A stretch of DNA of 23,025 nucleotides, taken from Prevotellaceae bacterium UBA1710. GTDB taxonomy: Bacteria; Bacteroidota; Bacteroidia; Bacteroidales; Bacteroidaceae. Numbering within the stretch: position 1 is the first letter of the stretch; each line of letters starts with the position of its first letter. Under the pieces are notes generated by a model. That model was not told the DNA's origin. It searched no databases and saw only the letters and a program-made list of their open reading frames with translations. Both the position numbers and the translations under genes were made by a program. The stretch lies in the NCBI GenBank assembly GCA_002317355.1, contig DCJC01000058.1, forward strand, positions 1 to 23,025, in the 5' to 3' direction. Positions 8,232-15,335 of this stretch are shown one piece after another.

Positions 8232-8263
8232 CAAAGGTAATAATTTTCTTTCGTTTTATGAAA
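8232..8263 (-). promoter_or_regulatory. Promoter of the aminotransferase gene
   Basis: TACCTTTG (8232-8239) matches the -7 consensus, and TTTC sits exactly 20 bp upstream (8260-8263), one base from the preferred TTTG. The start codon at 8203 is about 29 bp downstream of the -7 box. Confidence 0.65.
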
Positions 8264-8345
8264 TTATTACCGTATTTTTTAGCATTTTGATACCAAATAC
8301 GCGACTTTTGGTTATAATTTTCCCCTTATTCATACCTATTTATAT

Positions 8346-10259
8346 TTATAATGCTTCCATTTTGCCGATTCTTTCGACAATTTTGTTGTTGGTTGCGCGT
8401 ATTTTACGCAGGTCGCTGAGTAGTCTGAGGCGGAAGCGCCACATTCGCAGGTATAGGAAGATTCCCAGTGGGAAAATGATTGCTGCCGTGATGTTCATCC
8501 ACTTACGTTCAAATGGGCGTGTGTGAGCCTTTTCTGATACGATAGGGTAGAGGTTGAGATATGACATGATGAATCTGTCACGCGAATTGGAGAGGTCTTC
8601 TATTATCTCTTCGAGTTCGCGGCTTATGCGCTCTATCTCGTGGTCTGGCTGATAGCGGAAGAATACGTTTATGACATTTGGCATATGCATCAGGTGATTG
8701 TTGAATGCATATTCGCGTATCTGACTTGAGATGGCTGTAAGTCGTTCTGCATCCATTTGGTAGTCTGGGTTGTTGATGATGACTTCCTTGCTTGCCACAT
8801 GGCGCTTGAGACGGAGACCGAGCAGTCTTATGAACGCGTTGCGGTAAGCGTCCATATTGAATACCATTGAGTCCTTATTTGCCTTGTAGGTTACGAACGA
8901 TGCCAGCGGTATGAGTACGGCTGGAGCAAGTCCCTTACCCAGCCATATTGGCCAGGCACCGAGTCGTGCCATACGGAATCCTGTGTTGTCGAGGATGTAG
9001 AACACGATGAACACAAGTACAGATATGATGACCGGCACACCGAGTCCGCCCTTTCGTATGATAGCACCAAGAGGGGCTCCTATGAAGAAGAATATGAGAC
9101 AGGTGAGCGATAGCGTGAATTTGTTGACAGCCTCAAGCCAGTGCTTTCGTATCATCTGGTCGCCATCGCTTGTCATCATTCTTATTCCGTCAAGGTTTGA
9201 TGACAACATTTGTACCTTGGAGAGTGTGCGCTGAAGTGCTTCTCGCTTCTCTGTCGGTTTCAACTTTGCTACCACAGAGTCGAATACGTATGTGTTTGCC
9301 TTTCCCTTGGCAACTGCAGCGAGTGAATCGCTCTTAGTTACCTTGGTAGGGTATGAATACATGCCGTACATCATTTCGAGGTTGCGGCGTGTGTCTTGTC
9401 CTATGCTGTCATAGACCAGATTTAATGAATCAACAGCATGGAATATCTGTGTAAGGCTCTTTGCCTGTGCGTTGTTTGCAAAGATTGAAGCGTCTGCAAG
9501 GTTGAAACCGCTGTCGAAGTCGAGCACTATTCTCTTGCTCAGGAACGTCTCTCTTCTGTATGGAACATTGGCATTGCCTGCAAATTCCTGAGAACGCATA
9601 TTCTCAAACCATTCTCCGCTGTAGAGTGAGAGGATGAGGTGCTGTTTGTCTGCTGTGGACTGGAGTCTGCCGGAGTCGGCAAGGATGATGGCTGCATCCT
9701 CGAATGAAGCTGTCATACGGTAGATCATGACACCATAGAGCATACCAGACTCAAGGTCTTTCTTCTGTACGTACAAGTTACATTGTGGGATGCCATCATA
9801 GAAAATGCCTTCTGGGATTTCAAGTTCTGGTGACTTCTGCTTCATGGAGACAAGCAGCTGAGCCAGATTCTTGTTCGCCATAGGTCCGATGTTGTTCTGG
9901 AAATAGAACGACCCGACAGTGATGATGGCTGTGATGAAGATGAGTGAGCGGAGTGCCTGCATGAGTGAGATGCCGGCAGCCTTGATTGCTGTCAGCTCAC
10001 TATTCTCGCCTATATTACCCATTGTGATGAGTGAGGCGAGGAGTATGGCAAGTGGGAGTGCCTGTGGAACAAGCATGAGTGACATGTACCAGAAGAACTC
10101 GGCAAGGACCTCCATTGACAGACCTTTACCGATAAGTTCATCGACATATCGCCAAAGGAACTGCATCATCAGAACAAAGAGGCTGATGAAGAATGTTCCG
10201 GCAAAAAGCAGTAAAAACTGCTTGACCATAAATATGTCGAGTTTCTTAATCCTGTACAT
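8346..10259 (-). CDS. LptF/LptG-family LPS export permease (long form)
   Basis: A YjgP/YjgQ permease (637 residues from the ATG at 10259) that forms the membrane part of the LptB2FG transporter moving lipopolysaccharide out of the inner membrane. It starts MYRIKKLDIFMVKQFLLLF, has membrane segments near residues 12-32, 55-80 and 100-120, a periplasmic beta-rich domain (about 130-330), then segments near 375-460, as in the family. The C terminus has a further roughly 170 residues, including a charged helical part and one more hydrophobic segment; E. coli LptF/G are about 360 residues. The start at 10259 is chosen because the frame reaching 10364 would place the promoter (10277-10308) inside the gene. 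Confidence 0.9.
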   Translation of the reverse strand: MYRIKKLDIFMVKQFLLLFAGTFFISLFVLMMQFLWRYVDELIGKGLSMEVLAEFFWYMSLMLVPQALPLAILLASLITMGNIGENSELTAIKAAGISLMQALRSLIFITAIITVGSFYFQNNIGPMANKNLAQLLVSMKQKSPELEIPEGIFYDGIPQCNLYVQKKDLESGMLYGVMIYRMTASFEDAAIILADSGRLQSTADKQHLILSLYSGEWFENMRSQEFAGNANVPYRRETFLSKRIVLDFDSGFNLADASIFANNAQAKSLTQIFHAVDSLNLVYDSIGQDTRRNLEMMYGMYSYPTKVTKSDSLAAVAKGKANTYVFDSVVAKLKPTEKREALQRTLSKVQMLSSNLDGIRMMTSDGDQMIRKHWLEAVNKFTLSLTCLIFFFIGAPLGAIIRKGGLGVPVIISVLVFIVFYILDNTGFRMARLGAWPIWLGKGLAPAVLIPLASFVTYKANKDSMVFNMDAYRNAFIRLLGLRLKRHVASKEVIINNPDYQMDAERLTAISSQIREYAFNNHLMHMPNVINVFFRYQPDHEIERISRELEEIIEDLSNSRDRFIMSYLNLYPIVSEKAHTRPFERKWMNITAAIIFPLGIFLYLRMWRFRLRLLSDLRKIRATNNKIVERIGKMEAL

Positions 10260-10276
10260 TTTCTTTAATTGCGGTG

Positions 10277-10308
10277 CAAAATTAGTATAAAAAATTAATA
10301 CTACCAAA
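10277..10308 (-). promoter_or_regulatory. Promoter of the LptF/G gene
   Basis: TTTG (10305-10308), 20 bp, then TAATTTTG (10277-10284) on the minus strand: a perfect Bacteroidetes sigma-A promoter. The leader is only about 11 nt to the ATG at 10259, which supports that start. Confidence 0.85.
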
Positions 10309-10429
10309 GAAATGTCCACAAAAAAGGGCAACTGATGTTTCTGGAATGTTGTTCCTTTGTTCAAAAGGCGTTTTTATGCTCCTTATCCTGTTGCTGGGAA
10401 ATCGTTTTGGCAAGGCTCTTCCTCCGCAC

Positions 10430-10520
10430 CTACTCCATCGCTACTCCATCGCTACTCCATCGCTAGTCCATCGTTTCGATGGAGCAGCGATGGAGTAGCG
10501 ATGGACATGCGATGGAGATG
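10430..10520. repeat. Symmetrical 4+4 array of 11-bp inverted repeats
   Basis: Four copies of CTACTCCATCG (10430, 10441, 10452; the fourth, at 10463, is CTAGTCCATCG) are followed by TTT (10474-10476) and four copies of the reverse complement (CGATGGAGCAG 10477, CGATGGAGTAG 10488, CGATGGACATG 10499, CGATGGAGATG 10510). The third left unit pairs perfectly with its partner; the others have two or three mismatches clustered in the same 3-base part of the unit. The 91-bp array can form a 44-bp stem with a 3-nt loop. It lies between the permease promoter and the terminator of the purH-like operon. It is not a CRISPR array: there are no spacers. Confidence 0.95.
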
Positions 10521-10643
10521 CTTAGGAATTACAGCGGAATAAGTCCCTATCATTTTCCTTTGTGTTCTGAATTTTTTGGGAGTGTGGGAATGGGTGATTT
10601 TTTGCTCTGTTTTGTGTATGGAAATTGGTTTTGTGCATAGAAA
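10521..10643. other. Intergenic spacer without visible features
   Basis: Between the 11-bp array and the terminator. T/G-rich, with no credible gene, promoter box or stable hairpin on either strand. Confidence 0.4.
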
Positions 10644-10683
10644 AAGGTCAAGTTCTTGTGCATGTGCCCAAAAACTTGACCTT
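10639..10683 (-). terminator. Terminator of the AICAR transformylase operon
   Basis: AAGGTCAAGTT (10644-10654) pairs over 11 bp with AACTTGACCTT (10673-10683) around an 18-nt loop. In the minus direction the stem is followed by a short T run, so it ends transcription of the 63-aa gene, whose stop is 11 bp upstream. Confidence 0.8.
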
Positions 10684-10693
10684 GATGTAGTCG

Positions 10694-10885
10694 CTATTTA
10701 TGTCGGTTTGCTCTCTGTTCGCGATATTTTGCCTTCTGGCGGGCAGAACCTGAACCGTGAGCTCCAGTAATGTATTTCTTTTTCTTTGCCTTGGTCTTCA
10801 CCTTGCCATCATCTTCCTTCGGTTTTGTTCCTCCGCGTGAAAATGATATGCCGTTGACCAGGATGTCGTCGAAATCGTTCGCCAT
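10694..10885 (-). CDS. Small basic protein of unknown function (63 aa)
   Basis: The start at 10885 gives a 63-residue product: a short acidic/hydrophobic N terminus (MANDFDDILVNGISFSRGG) followed by a Lys/Arg-rich half (KTKAKKKKYITG, then RQKAKYREQRANRHK). It has no signal peptide, membrane segment or recognised domain. It begins 4 bp after the stop of the AICAR transformylase gene and ends 11 bp before a terminator stem, so it is almost certainly translated in that operon. The basic tail suggests nucleic-acid or ribosome binding, but that is a guess. The longer frame to 10981 is rejected because it would overlap the upstream gene by 92 bp and lacks a natural start. Confidence 0.75.
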   Translation of the reverse strand: MANDFDDILVNGISFSRGGTKPKEDDGKVKTKAKKKKYITGAHGSGSARQKAKYREQRANRHK

Positions 10886-10889
10886 ATTA

Positions 10890-12071
10890 TTAATGGTGGA
10901 ACAGACGAACGCCTGTGAATGCCATTGTGATACCGTACTTATCGCAAGTCTCGATAACATTGTCATCACGAACAGAGCCACCTGCCTGTGCGATGAACTC
11001 TACACCAGACTTGTGAGCGCGCTCGATGTTGTCACCGAATGGGAAGAATGCGTCAGAACCGAGAGATACCTTTGTGTTCTGTGCAATCCATGCCTTCTTC
11101 TCCTCGCGTGTGAGAGGTTCAGGCTTCTCTGAGAAGAAGTTCTGCCAGATGCCATCAGCGAGTACGTCCTCGTAGTCGTCAGAGATATATACGTCGATAG
11201 TGTTATCGCGATCAGCACGACGGATGCCCTCCTTGAATGGGAGGTTCATTACCTTAGGGCACTGACGGAGCCACCAGATGTCAGCCTTGTTACCAGCAAG
11301 ACGGGTACAGTGGATACGGCTCTGCTGACCAGCACCGATACCGATAGCCTGACCATCCTTAACGTAGCAAACTGAGTTAGACTGAGTGTATTTGAGGGTG
11401 ATGAGAGCGATCATGAGGTCGCGCTTAGCCTCGTCAGAGAAAGTCTTGCTCTGTGTTGGGATGTTCTCGAAGAGAGCTGGATCATTGAGCTTGATCTCGT
11501 TACGTCCCTGCTCGAATGTGATGCCGTAGCACTGCTTTGTCTCGATAGGAGCAGGAGTATAGTTAGGGTCGATCTTGATTACGTTGTAAGTACCCTTACG
11601 CTTGTCGCGAAGAATCTGAAGAGCTTCCTCTGTGTAGTCAGGAGCGATAACGCCATCACTTACCTCACGCTTGATGAGAGTTGCAACAGCAGCATCGCAA
11701 GTGTCAGAAAGAGCGATGAAATCACCGTAGCTTGACATACGGTCTGCACCACGAGCACGTGCATATGCACAAGCGATAGGAGAGAGAGGAATCTTGACGT
11801 CATCAACGAAATATACCTTCTTAAGAGTGTCAGACAGTGGAAGACCAACAGCTGCACCGGCAGGGCTAACGTGCTTGAAGCTTGCAGCAGCGCAGAGACC
11901 TGTAGCCTCCTTGAGCTCCTTGACAAGCTGCCAAGAGTTGAGCGCGTCGAGGAAATTGATGTATCCTGGACGACCGTTAAGAACTTCGATAGGCAGTTCG
12001 CCTTCGTTGATGAAGATACGAGACGGCTTCTGGTTTGGGTTACAGCCGTACTTGAGAGCTAGTTCTTTCAT
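10890..12071 (-). CDS. Monofunctional AICAR transformylase (PurH-like)
   Basis: A 393-residue phosphoribosylaminoimidazolecarboxamide formyltransferase. It adds the formyl group of 10-formyltetrahydrofolate to AICAR, the ninth step of purine synthesis. The catalytic Lys66-His67 pair is visible in ASFKHVSPAGAA (63-74), and the C-terminal signatures SLGSDAFFPFGDNIERA and QAGGSVRDDNVI are intact. The roughly 190-residue IMP cyclohydrolase domain of normal bifunctional PurH (about 510 residues) is absent. The start ATG is preceded by an AT-rich untranslated region, so this is not a truncation by the window. A second, bifunctional PurH or a separate cyclohydrolase must be encoded elsewhere. It follows the 52-aa gene by 87 bp and overlaps nothing. 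Confidence 0.9.
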   Translation of the reverse strand: MKELALKYGCNPNQKPSRIFINEGELPIEVLNGRPGYINFLDALNSWQLVKELKEATGLCAAASFKHVSPAGAAVGLPLSDTLKKVYFVDDVKIPLSPIACAYARARGADRMSSYGDFIALSDTCDAAVATLIKREVSDGVIAPDYTEEALQILRDKRKGTYNVIKIDPNYTPAPIETKQCYGITFEQGRNEIKLNDPALFENIPTQSKTFSDEAKRDLMIALITLKYTQSNSVCYVKDGQAIGIGAGQQSRIHCTRLAGNKADIWWLRQCPKVMNLPFKEGIRRADRDNTIDVYISDDYEDVLADGIWQNFFSEKPEPLTREEKKAWIAQNTKVSLGSDAFFPFGDNIERAHKSGVEFIAQAGGSVRDDNVIETCDKYGITMAFTGVRLFHH

Positions 12072-12158
12072 TTATTATTAATTATTGTGAATTATGTACT
12101 TTTGTAGTTACAGTTTCGGATTTTAGCTTAACCATTGATCTTGAGCCTTAAAAAGACT

Positions 12159-12317
12159 TTAGATCTTTCCTTTCTGGTTTTCAAACGCGTCCTGCAGTTC
12201 TTCCCATGTCTGGAATCCTGCGAGGAGAGCGATTCGATCAAGAGCTTCCTTTGATGGGTGTTCATGCTTTTTGATGATTTCCCATGCCTTGTGGAGGTCG
12301 ATTCTGAAATTTTTCAT
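12159..12317 (-). CDS. Small hypothetical protein (52 aa)
   Basis: Reading the minus strand from the ATG at 12317 gives a 52-residue soluble protein, beginning MKNFRIDLHKAWEIIKKHEH and ending ENQKGKI. It is predicted to be helical with a GFQTWEELQDAFENQ segment (residues 34-48) that looks conserved in style, but no family was recognised. It has no signal or membrane segment. It lies between the L19 terminator (about 12333-12366) and the AICAR transformylase gene, 87 bp before the latter. Codon use looks coding (mostly C/G at third positions, few rare codons). It is too short for many gene finders and could be missed. Confidence 0.7.
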   Translation of the reverse strand: MKNFRIDLHKAWEIIKKHEHPSKEALDRIALLAGFQTWEELQDAFENQKGKI

Positions 12318-12332
12318 TTGCAGCGAAAAATT

Positions 12333-12366
12333 AAAAAAAGACCCACACGGGGTGAGTCTTTTTTAT
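12333..12366. terminator. Terminator after rplS
   Basis: AAAGACCCAC and GTGAGTCTTT arms (one G-T type mismatch) with a CGG-type loop are flanked by A and T runs on both sides, so it can act in both directions. It lies just after the rplS stop (12383) in the minus direction and separates rplS from the 52-aa gene. Confidence 0.8.
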
Positions 12367-12382
12367 TTTCAGTGTGCACAAA

Positions 12383-12739
12383 TTACTTTGTAACAACACG
12401 CTTTTCAGCGATACGAGCCTTCTTACCTGTAAGGTTACGGAGGTAGTAGAGCTTAGCGCGACGTACCTTACCGTGCTTGTTCACCTCGATAGAATCGATA
12501 GCAGGAGACTCGATTGGGAAGATACGCTCTACACCAACAGTACCTGACATCTTGCGAACAGTGAAGCGCTTCTTGTCACCGTGACCAGAAATCTTGATAA
12601 CTACGCCACGATAGAGCTGGATACGCTCCTTAGAACCCTCGATAATTTTGTAAGCGACAGTGATTGTGTCACCTGGCTGGAATGCAGGGAACTTCTTGCC
12701 GGTTGCAAATGCTTCTTCAGCAACTTTGATCAAATCCAT
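12383..12739 (-). CDS. rplS: 50S ribosomal protein L19
   Basis: A 118-residue ribosomal protein L19, the usual length, sitting at the 30S-50S interface. The family landmarks are all present: FQPGDTITVAYKIIEGSKER (20-39), the RIQLYRGVVIKISG strand, FTVRKMSGTVGVERIFP, SPAIDSIEVNKHGKVRRAKLYYLR and the terminal GKKARIAEKR. It is monocistronic, with its own perfect promoter (12835-12866) and a terminator directly after it. The trmD and rimM genes that neighbour rplS in many bacteria are not here. Confidence 0.98.
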   Translation of the reverse strand: MDLIKVAEEAFATGKKFPAFQPGDTITVAYKIIEGSKERIQLYRGVVIKISGHGDKKRFTVRKMSGTVGVERIFPIESPAIDSIEVNKHGKVRRAKLYYLRNLTGKKARIAEKRVVTK

Positions 12740-12834
12740 TTTGTTGAATTGTTTTATTAAATTGTTGTATCGTTCTAGCGCAACATAGTGGGTAACACTT
12801 CTCCCTCACCATCGGTTACGCCGGAAAGCGGGTG

Positions 12835-12866
12835 CAAAATTACTCATTTTCTTCGGAGTTACCAAA
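12835..12866 (-). promoter_or_regulatory. rplS promoter
   Basis: TTTG (12863-12866), 20 bp, TAATTTTG (12835-12842) on the minus strand. The leader to the start codon at 12739 is about 90 nt. The gap to the plus-strand nucleotidase gene is a divergent promoter region. Confidence 0.9.
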
Positions 12867-12916
12867 CTTTTTCCGAGTTTTTTGTTGATTTCCTTTTATT
12901 ATTAATGAAAAATGTT

Positions 12917-12924
12917 TAATTTTG
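12917..12924 (+). promoter_or_regulatory. -7 box of the split nucleotidase operon
   Basis: TAATTTTG matches TAnnTTTG and lies 29 bp before the ATG at 12954. No good TTG is found 19-21 bp upstream. The box excludes an upstream in-frame ATG at 12912 as the start. Confidence 0.6.
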
Positions 12925-12953
12925 TACTTGAAATCCAAACTAAGTCAACTAAT

Positions 12954-13724
12954 ATGAAAAGAAATATAGGCATATACTTTTTGCTATCTCTTTTGGCTTT
13001 TGGCATATTTTCATGCTCTTCGCATCAATATACGATCCAAAAGTGTGATTATCAGTCGGTGAAGATTGATAATCAGTATGATGCTGTGCCTGATGCTGAG
13101 GTGGTTAGCTTTCTTGCGCCATATAAGGCTAAGGTTGATAGTCTGATGTCTCCAGTGGTGGGTAAGGTGGCTACAGATATGGATTCTGACCGCCCGGAAA
13201 GTAAGTTGTCAAATTTATTGGCTGACATACTTATATGGGCAGGTAAGAAATTTGACGAGAAGCCTGTTGTGTCAATCTATAACATGGGTGGTATTCGTGC
13301 TTCGTTAAGTGCTGGTGATGTCACTATTGGTGATGTCATTGATGTGGCTCCTTTTGAGAATAAGATTTGTTTTATGACTCTTAGCGGGGCTCAATTGACT
13401 GTACTTTTTCAGCAGATAGCAGCTCGAGGAGGTGAGGGCGTAAATCATGCCGTTAAGGCGGTAATCAGCAAGGATAATAAGCTTGTAAGTCTGATGGTTA
13501 ACGGTGAACCTGTAGATCCGAATGCGGAATATCGTATTGCGACAATCGACTATCTTGCTGATGGTAATGATGGAATGCCTGAACTCAAGAACGGAACTGA
13601 TCGTAAGATGCTTAAGGAAGATAGAAACAATCTTCGTTTCGTGATCATGGATTACTTCCGTGAGAATATGAATGCCGGTAAGGTTGTGGATGCTCAGGTT
13701 GAAGGAAGAATAACAATAGAGTAG
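12954..13724 (+). CDS. 5'-nucleotidase C-terminal domain lipoprotein
   Basis: A 256-residue protein corresponding to the C-terminal, substrate-binding half of UshA-type 5'-nucleotidases, with no metal-binding half. A lipoprotein signal (lipobox IFSC, lipidated Cys21) precedes the domain, which shows NMGGIRASLSAGDVTIGDVI (110-129), VAPFENK and YRIATIDYLADGNDGM. The metallophosphoesterase half is encoded by the next gene, 13 bp downstream. Together they should hydrolyse nucleoside 5'-monophosphates or related phosphates outside the cytoplasm. By position, the gene order is opposite to the domain order of single-chain UshA. The ATG at 12954 is preferred over an in-frame ATG at 12912 because it gives a proper signal peptide and lies after the -7 box. 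Confidence 0.9.
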   Translation: MKRNIGIYFLLSLLAFGIFSCSSHQYTIQKCDYQSVKIDNQYDAVPDAEVVSFLAPYKAKVDSLMSPVVGKVATDMDSDRPESKLSNLLADILIWAGKKFDEKPVVSIYNMGGIRASLSAGDVTIGDVIDVAPFENKICFMTLSGAQLTVLFQQIAARGGEGVNHAVKAVISKDNKLVSLMVNGEPVDPNAEYRIATIDYLADGNDGMPELKNGTDRKMLKEDRNNLRFVIMDYFRENMNAGKVVDAQVEGRITIE

Positions 13725-13726
13725 GG

Positions 13727-13733
13727 AGGAGAT
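13727..13733 (+). promoter_or_regulatory. Strong Shine-Dalgarno-like site
   Basis: An AGGAG core (13727-13731, within GGGAGGAG) ends 6 bp before the ATG at 13738. Strong Shine-Dalgarno sequences are unusual in Bacteroidetes; here it directly follows the stop of the first gene and supports the start of the second. Confidence 0.6.
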
Positions 13734-13737
13734 ATTA

Positions 13738-14568
13738 ATGAGAAAGATATTTGTACTATTTCTGTTTGTGGCCCTTAATGTGGTAGCCCAGAAGAGAATC
13801 GTAATACTTCAGACGAATGATTGTCACTCTCAGATTCTTCCATTTAATAAGAATCTGGCTGATAAGACCAAGGCGGATCTTGGAGGCTTTACCCGTCGTG
13901 TCGCCTATGTGAAGCAGCAGCGTGAGAAGAATCCTGATCTCTTGTTGTTTGATAGTGGTGATTTCTCACAGGGCTCTTCATATTATAATCTTTTCAAGGG
14001 AGATGTGGAGATAGGGCTTATGAATATCATGCACTATGATGCTGCTACTATCGGCAATCATGAATTTGATTTCGGTCTTGATAACATGGCTCGTATCTTC
14101 AAGATGGCAGAATTCCCTGTTGTTTGTGCTAACTATGACTTCAAAGGGACTGTGCTTGAGGATATCGTGAAACCTTATGTCGTGCTCAAGCGTAATGGCT
14201 TGAAGATTGGAGTATTCGGCTTGTCTCCTAAACTTGAGGGACTTGTTGTGAAAGAGAATTATGGGTCTATAAAGTATCTTGATCCAGTTTCTTCTGCAAG
14301 AGATGTTGTGAAGATTCTTAGGGAAAAAGAGAAGTGCGACTTTGTTGTGTGTCTTTCGCATCTTGGTTGGAAAACTGGTGATGAAGAGCCGTCTGATGAA
14401 CGTCTGATACCTTTGACGGATGGCATTGATGTTGTTCTTGGAGGTCATACGCATTCTTATGTCACTCCTATGGATATGGTCTATAATTCTAAGGGGAATA
14501 ATGTGCTTATCAGTCAAAATGGAAAAAGTGGAATGTATATATCCCGTTTTGATATTAAGTTGAAGTAA
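13738..14568 (+). CDS. Metallophosphoesterase half of 5'-nucleotidase
   Basis: A 276-residue secreted calcineurin-type phosphoesterase, equivalent to the N-terminal catalytic half of UshA. The signal peptide is residues 1-17 (cut at VVA before QKR). All metal-site motifs are present: QTNDCHSQ (Asp28, His30), FDSGDFSQG (Asp75), GNHEFDFG (Asn107, His108), CLSHLGW (His208) and GGHTHSYV (His237, His239). It should bind two divalent metal ions and hydrolyse phosphomonoesters of nucleotides, working with the upstream C-terminal-domain lipoprotein. It has no substrate-specificity domain of its own. It ends 45 bp from the convergent rlpA-like gene, with a shared terminator. Confidence 0.93.
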   Translation: MRKIFVLFLFVALNVVAQKRIVILQTNDCHSQILPFNKNLADKTKADLGGFTRRVAYVKQQREKNPDLLLFDSGDFSQGSSYYNLFKGDVEIGLMNIMHYDAATIGNHEFDFGLDNMARIFKMAEFPVVCANYDFKGTVLEDIVKPYVVLKRNGLKIGVFGLSPKLEGLVVKENYGSIKYLDPVSSARDVVKILREKEKCDFVVCLSHLGWKTGDEEPSDERLIPLTDGIDVVLGGHTHSYVTPMDMVYNSKGNNVLISQNGKSGMYISRFDIKLK

Positions 14569-14600
14569 AAACATACAATTACAAAAGTTTATAAACAAGA

Positions 14601-14626
14601 AAAGAGGAAGTTCTCACTTCCTCTTT
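14601..14626. terminator. Bidirectional terminator inside the rlpA 3' end
   Basis: AAAGAGGAAGT (14601-14611) and ACTTCCTCTTT (14616-14626) form a perfect 11-bp stem with a TCTC loop. T runs flank both sides. It ends the plus-strand nucleotidase operon and the convergent rlpA-like gene. The right arm encodes the last Lys/Arg codons and the stop of RlpA. Confidence 0.9.
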
Positions 14627-15183
14627 TTCTTTGTTTTAGATTTCTTCTTTTTAGAGTTAGTCTTCGTCTTTTTAGTTTTAGGTTCTATATTTGTTGTTTT
14701 GATTTCAGTTTCGCTTGTTGTCTGACTTTTTTTCCAGACAGGGATATAATCATTATCGAGAGAATCCATTTCATGTTCCTCGAAGTCGATTTCTGGAAGT
14801 CCTTCTGGCTCAAGAGCGTAAGGAATTCCCTTGTCTGGGTGATATACGCTAACTTCTACTGCTACTACACCGCTGGCTATCATACCAATTTTTTCGGCTG
14901 CAGCATAAGTGAGGTCTATGATTCTTCCTTTTCTGTGTGGTCCTCTGTCAACTACCGTAACAACAACCTCCTTACCGTTTGTGAGATTCTTTACAAGTAG
15001 TTTAGTACCAAATGGATATGTTTTGTGAGCACAAACCAAAGAGTCGTGATGCAGTTTTATTCCGCTACTCGTTCTGGCACCTGTAGCACGTTTTGAATAA
15101 TATGATGCTTTTCCTCTTTGCTGGGCCGAAGCATAAAGCACAGAGGTGATAAATAGGCATATTATAATAACTGTCTTATTCGT
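14614..15183 (-). CDS. RlpA-family septal ring lytic transglycosylase with abnormal start
   Basis: An RlpA-like double-psi beta-barrel protein. RlpA cleaves naked glycan strands of peptidoglycan in the periplasm. The domain is clear: GKASYYSKRATGARTSSG, the TYPFGTKLLVKNLTNGKEV strand, and VVDRGPHRKGRIIDLTYAAAEKIGM. The C terminus is a long Lys/Thr-rich tail ending KKKSKTKKKRK. No ATG opens the frame: the nearest standard codon is GTG at 15141, which removes the signal peptide. Upstream, ACG at 15183 begins NKTVIIICLFITSVLYASA, an ideal signal peptide directly after an in-frame TAG. An intact promoter lies 81 bp further up. So the gene either uses a rare ACG start or carries a T-to-C mutation in its start codon. 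Confidence 0.85.
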   Translation of the reverse strand, partial: TNKTVIIICLFITSVLYASAQQRGKASYYSKRATGARTSSGIKLHHDSLVCAHKTYPFGTKLLVKNLTNGKEVVVTVVDRGPHRKGRIIDLTYAAAEKIGMIASGVVAVEVSVYHPDKGIPYALEPEGLPEIDFEEHEMDSLDNDYIPVWKKSQTTSETEIKTTNIEPKTKKTKTNSKKKKSKTKKKRK

Positions 15184-15263
15184 CTATTTCTCTTTTAGGT
15201 TCTAGCGTGCACAGACACATATTCACAACGAAAAAATCATCGTTCTGTCAAACACTTTGTGGG

Positions 15264-15295
15264 CAAAGGTATGTATTTTTGCTGATATAACCAAA
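15264..15295 (-). promoter_or_regulatory. Promoter of the rlpA-like gene
   Basis: TTTG (15292-15295), 20 bp, TACCTTTG (15264-15271) on the minus strand. The leader would be about 75 nt to the ACG codon at 15183, so the gene is transcribed even if its start is damaged. Confidence 0.85.
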
Positions 15296-15335
15296 AAAAT
15301 ATGGTTAAAACTTCAAAAAATAAATGTATTTAACT

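Noticed and set aside
10260..10364. Longer start for the LptF/G permease
   Set aside because: A perfect promoter (10277-10308) lies in it, and homologous-looking sequence begins at MYRIKKLD.
10430..10520. CRISPR array
   Set aside because: Units are 11 bp with no spacers and are arranged in inverted halves; no cas genes nearby.
12912..12953. Upstream ATG for the nucleotidase lipoprotein
   Set aside because: It precedes and overlaps the -7 box and would bury the lipoprotein signal.
13978..14598. Long minus-strand frame of 206 residues
   Set aside because: Antisense to the well-supported metallophosphoesterase gene, with no domain.
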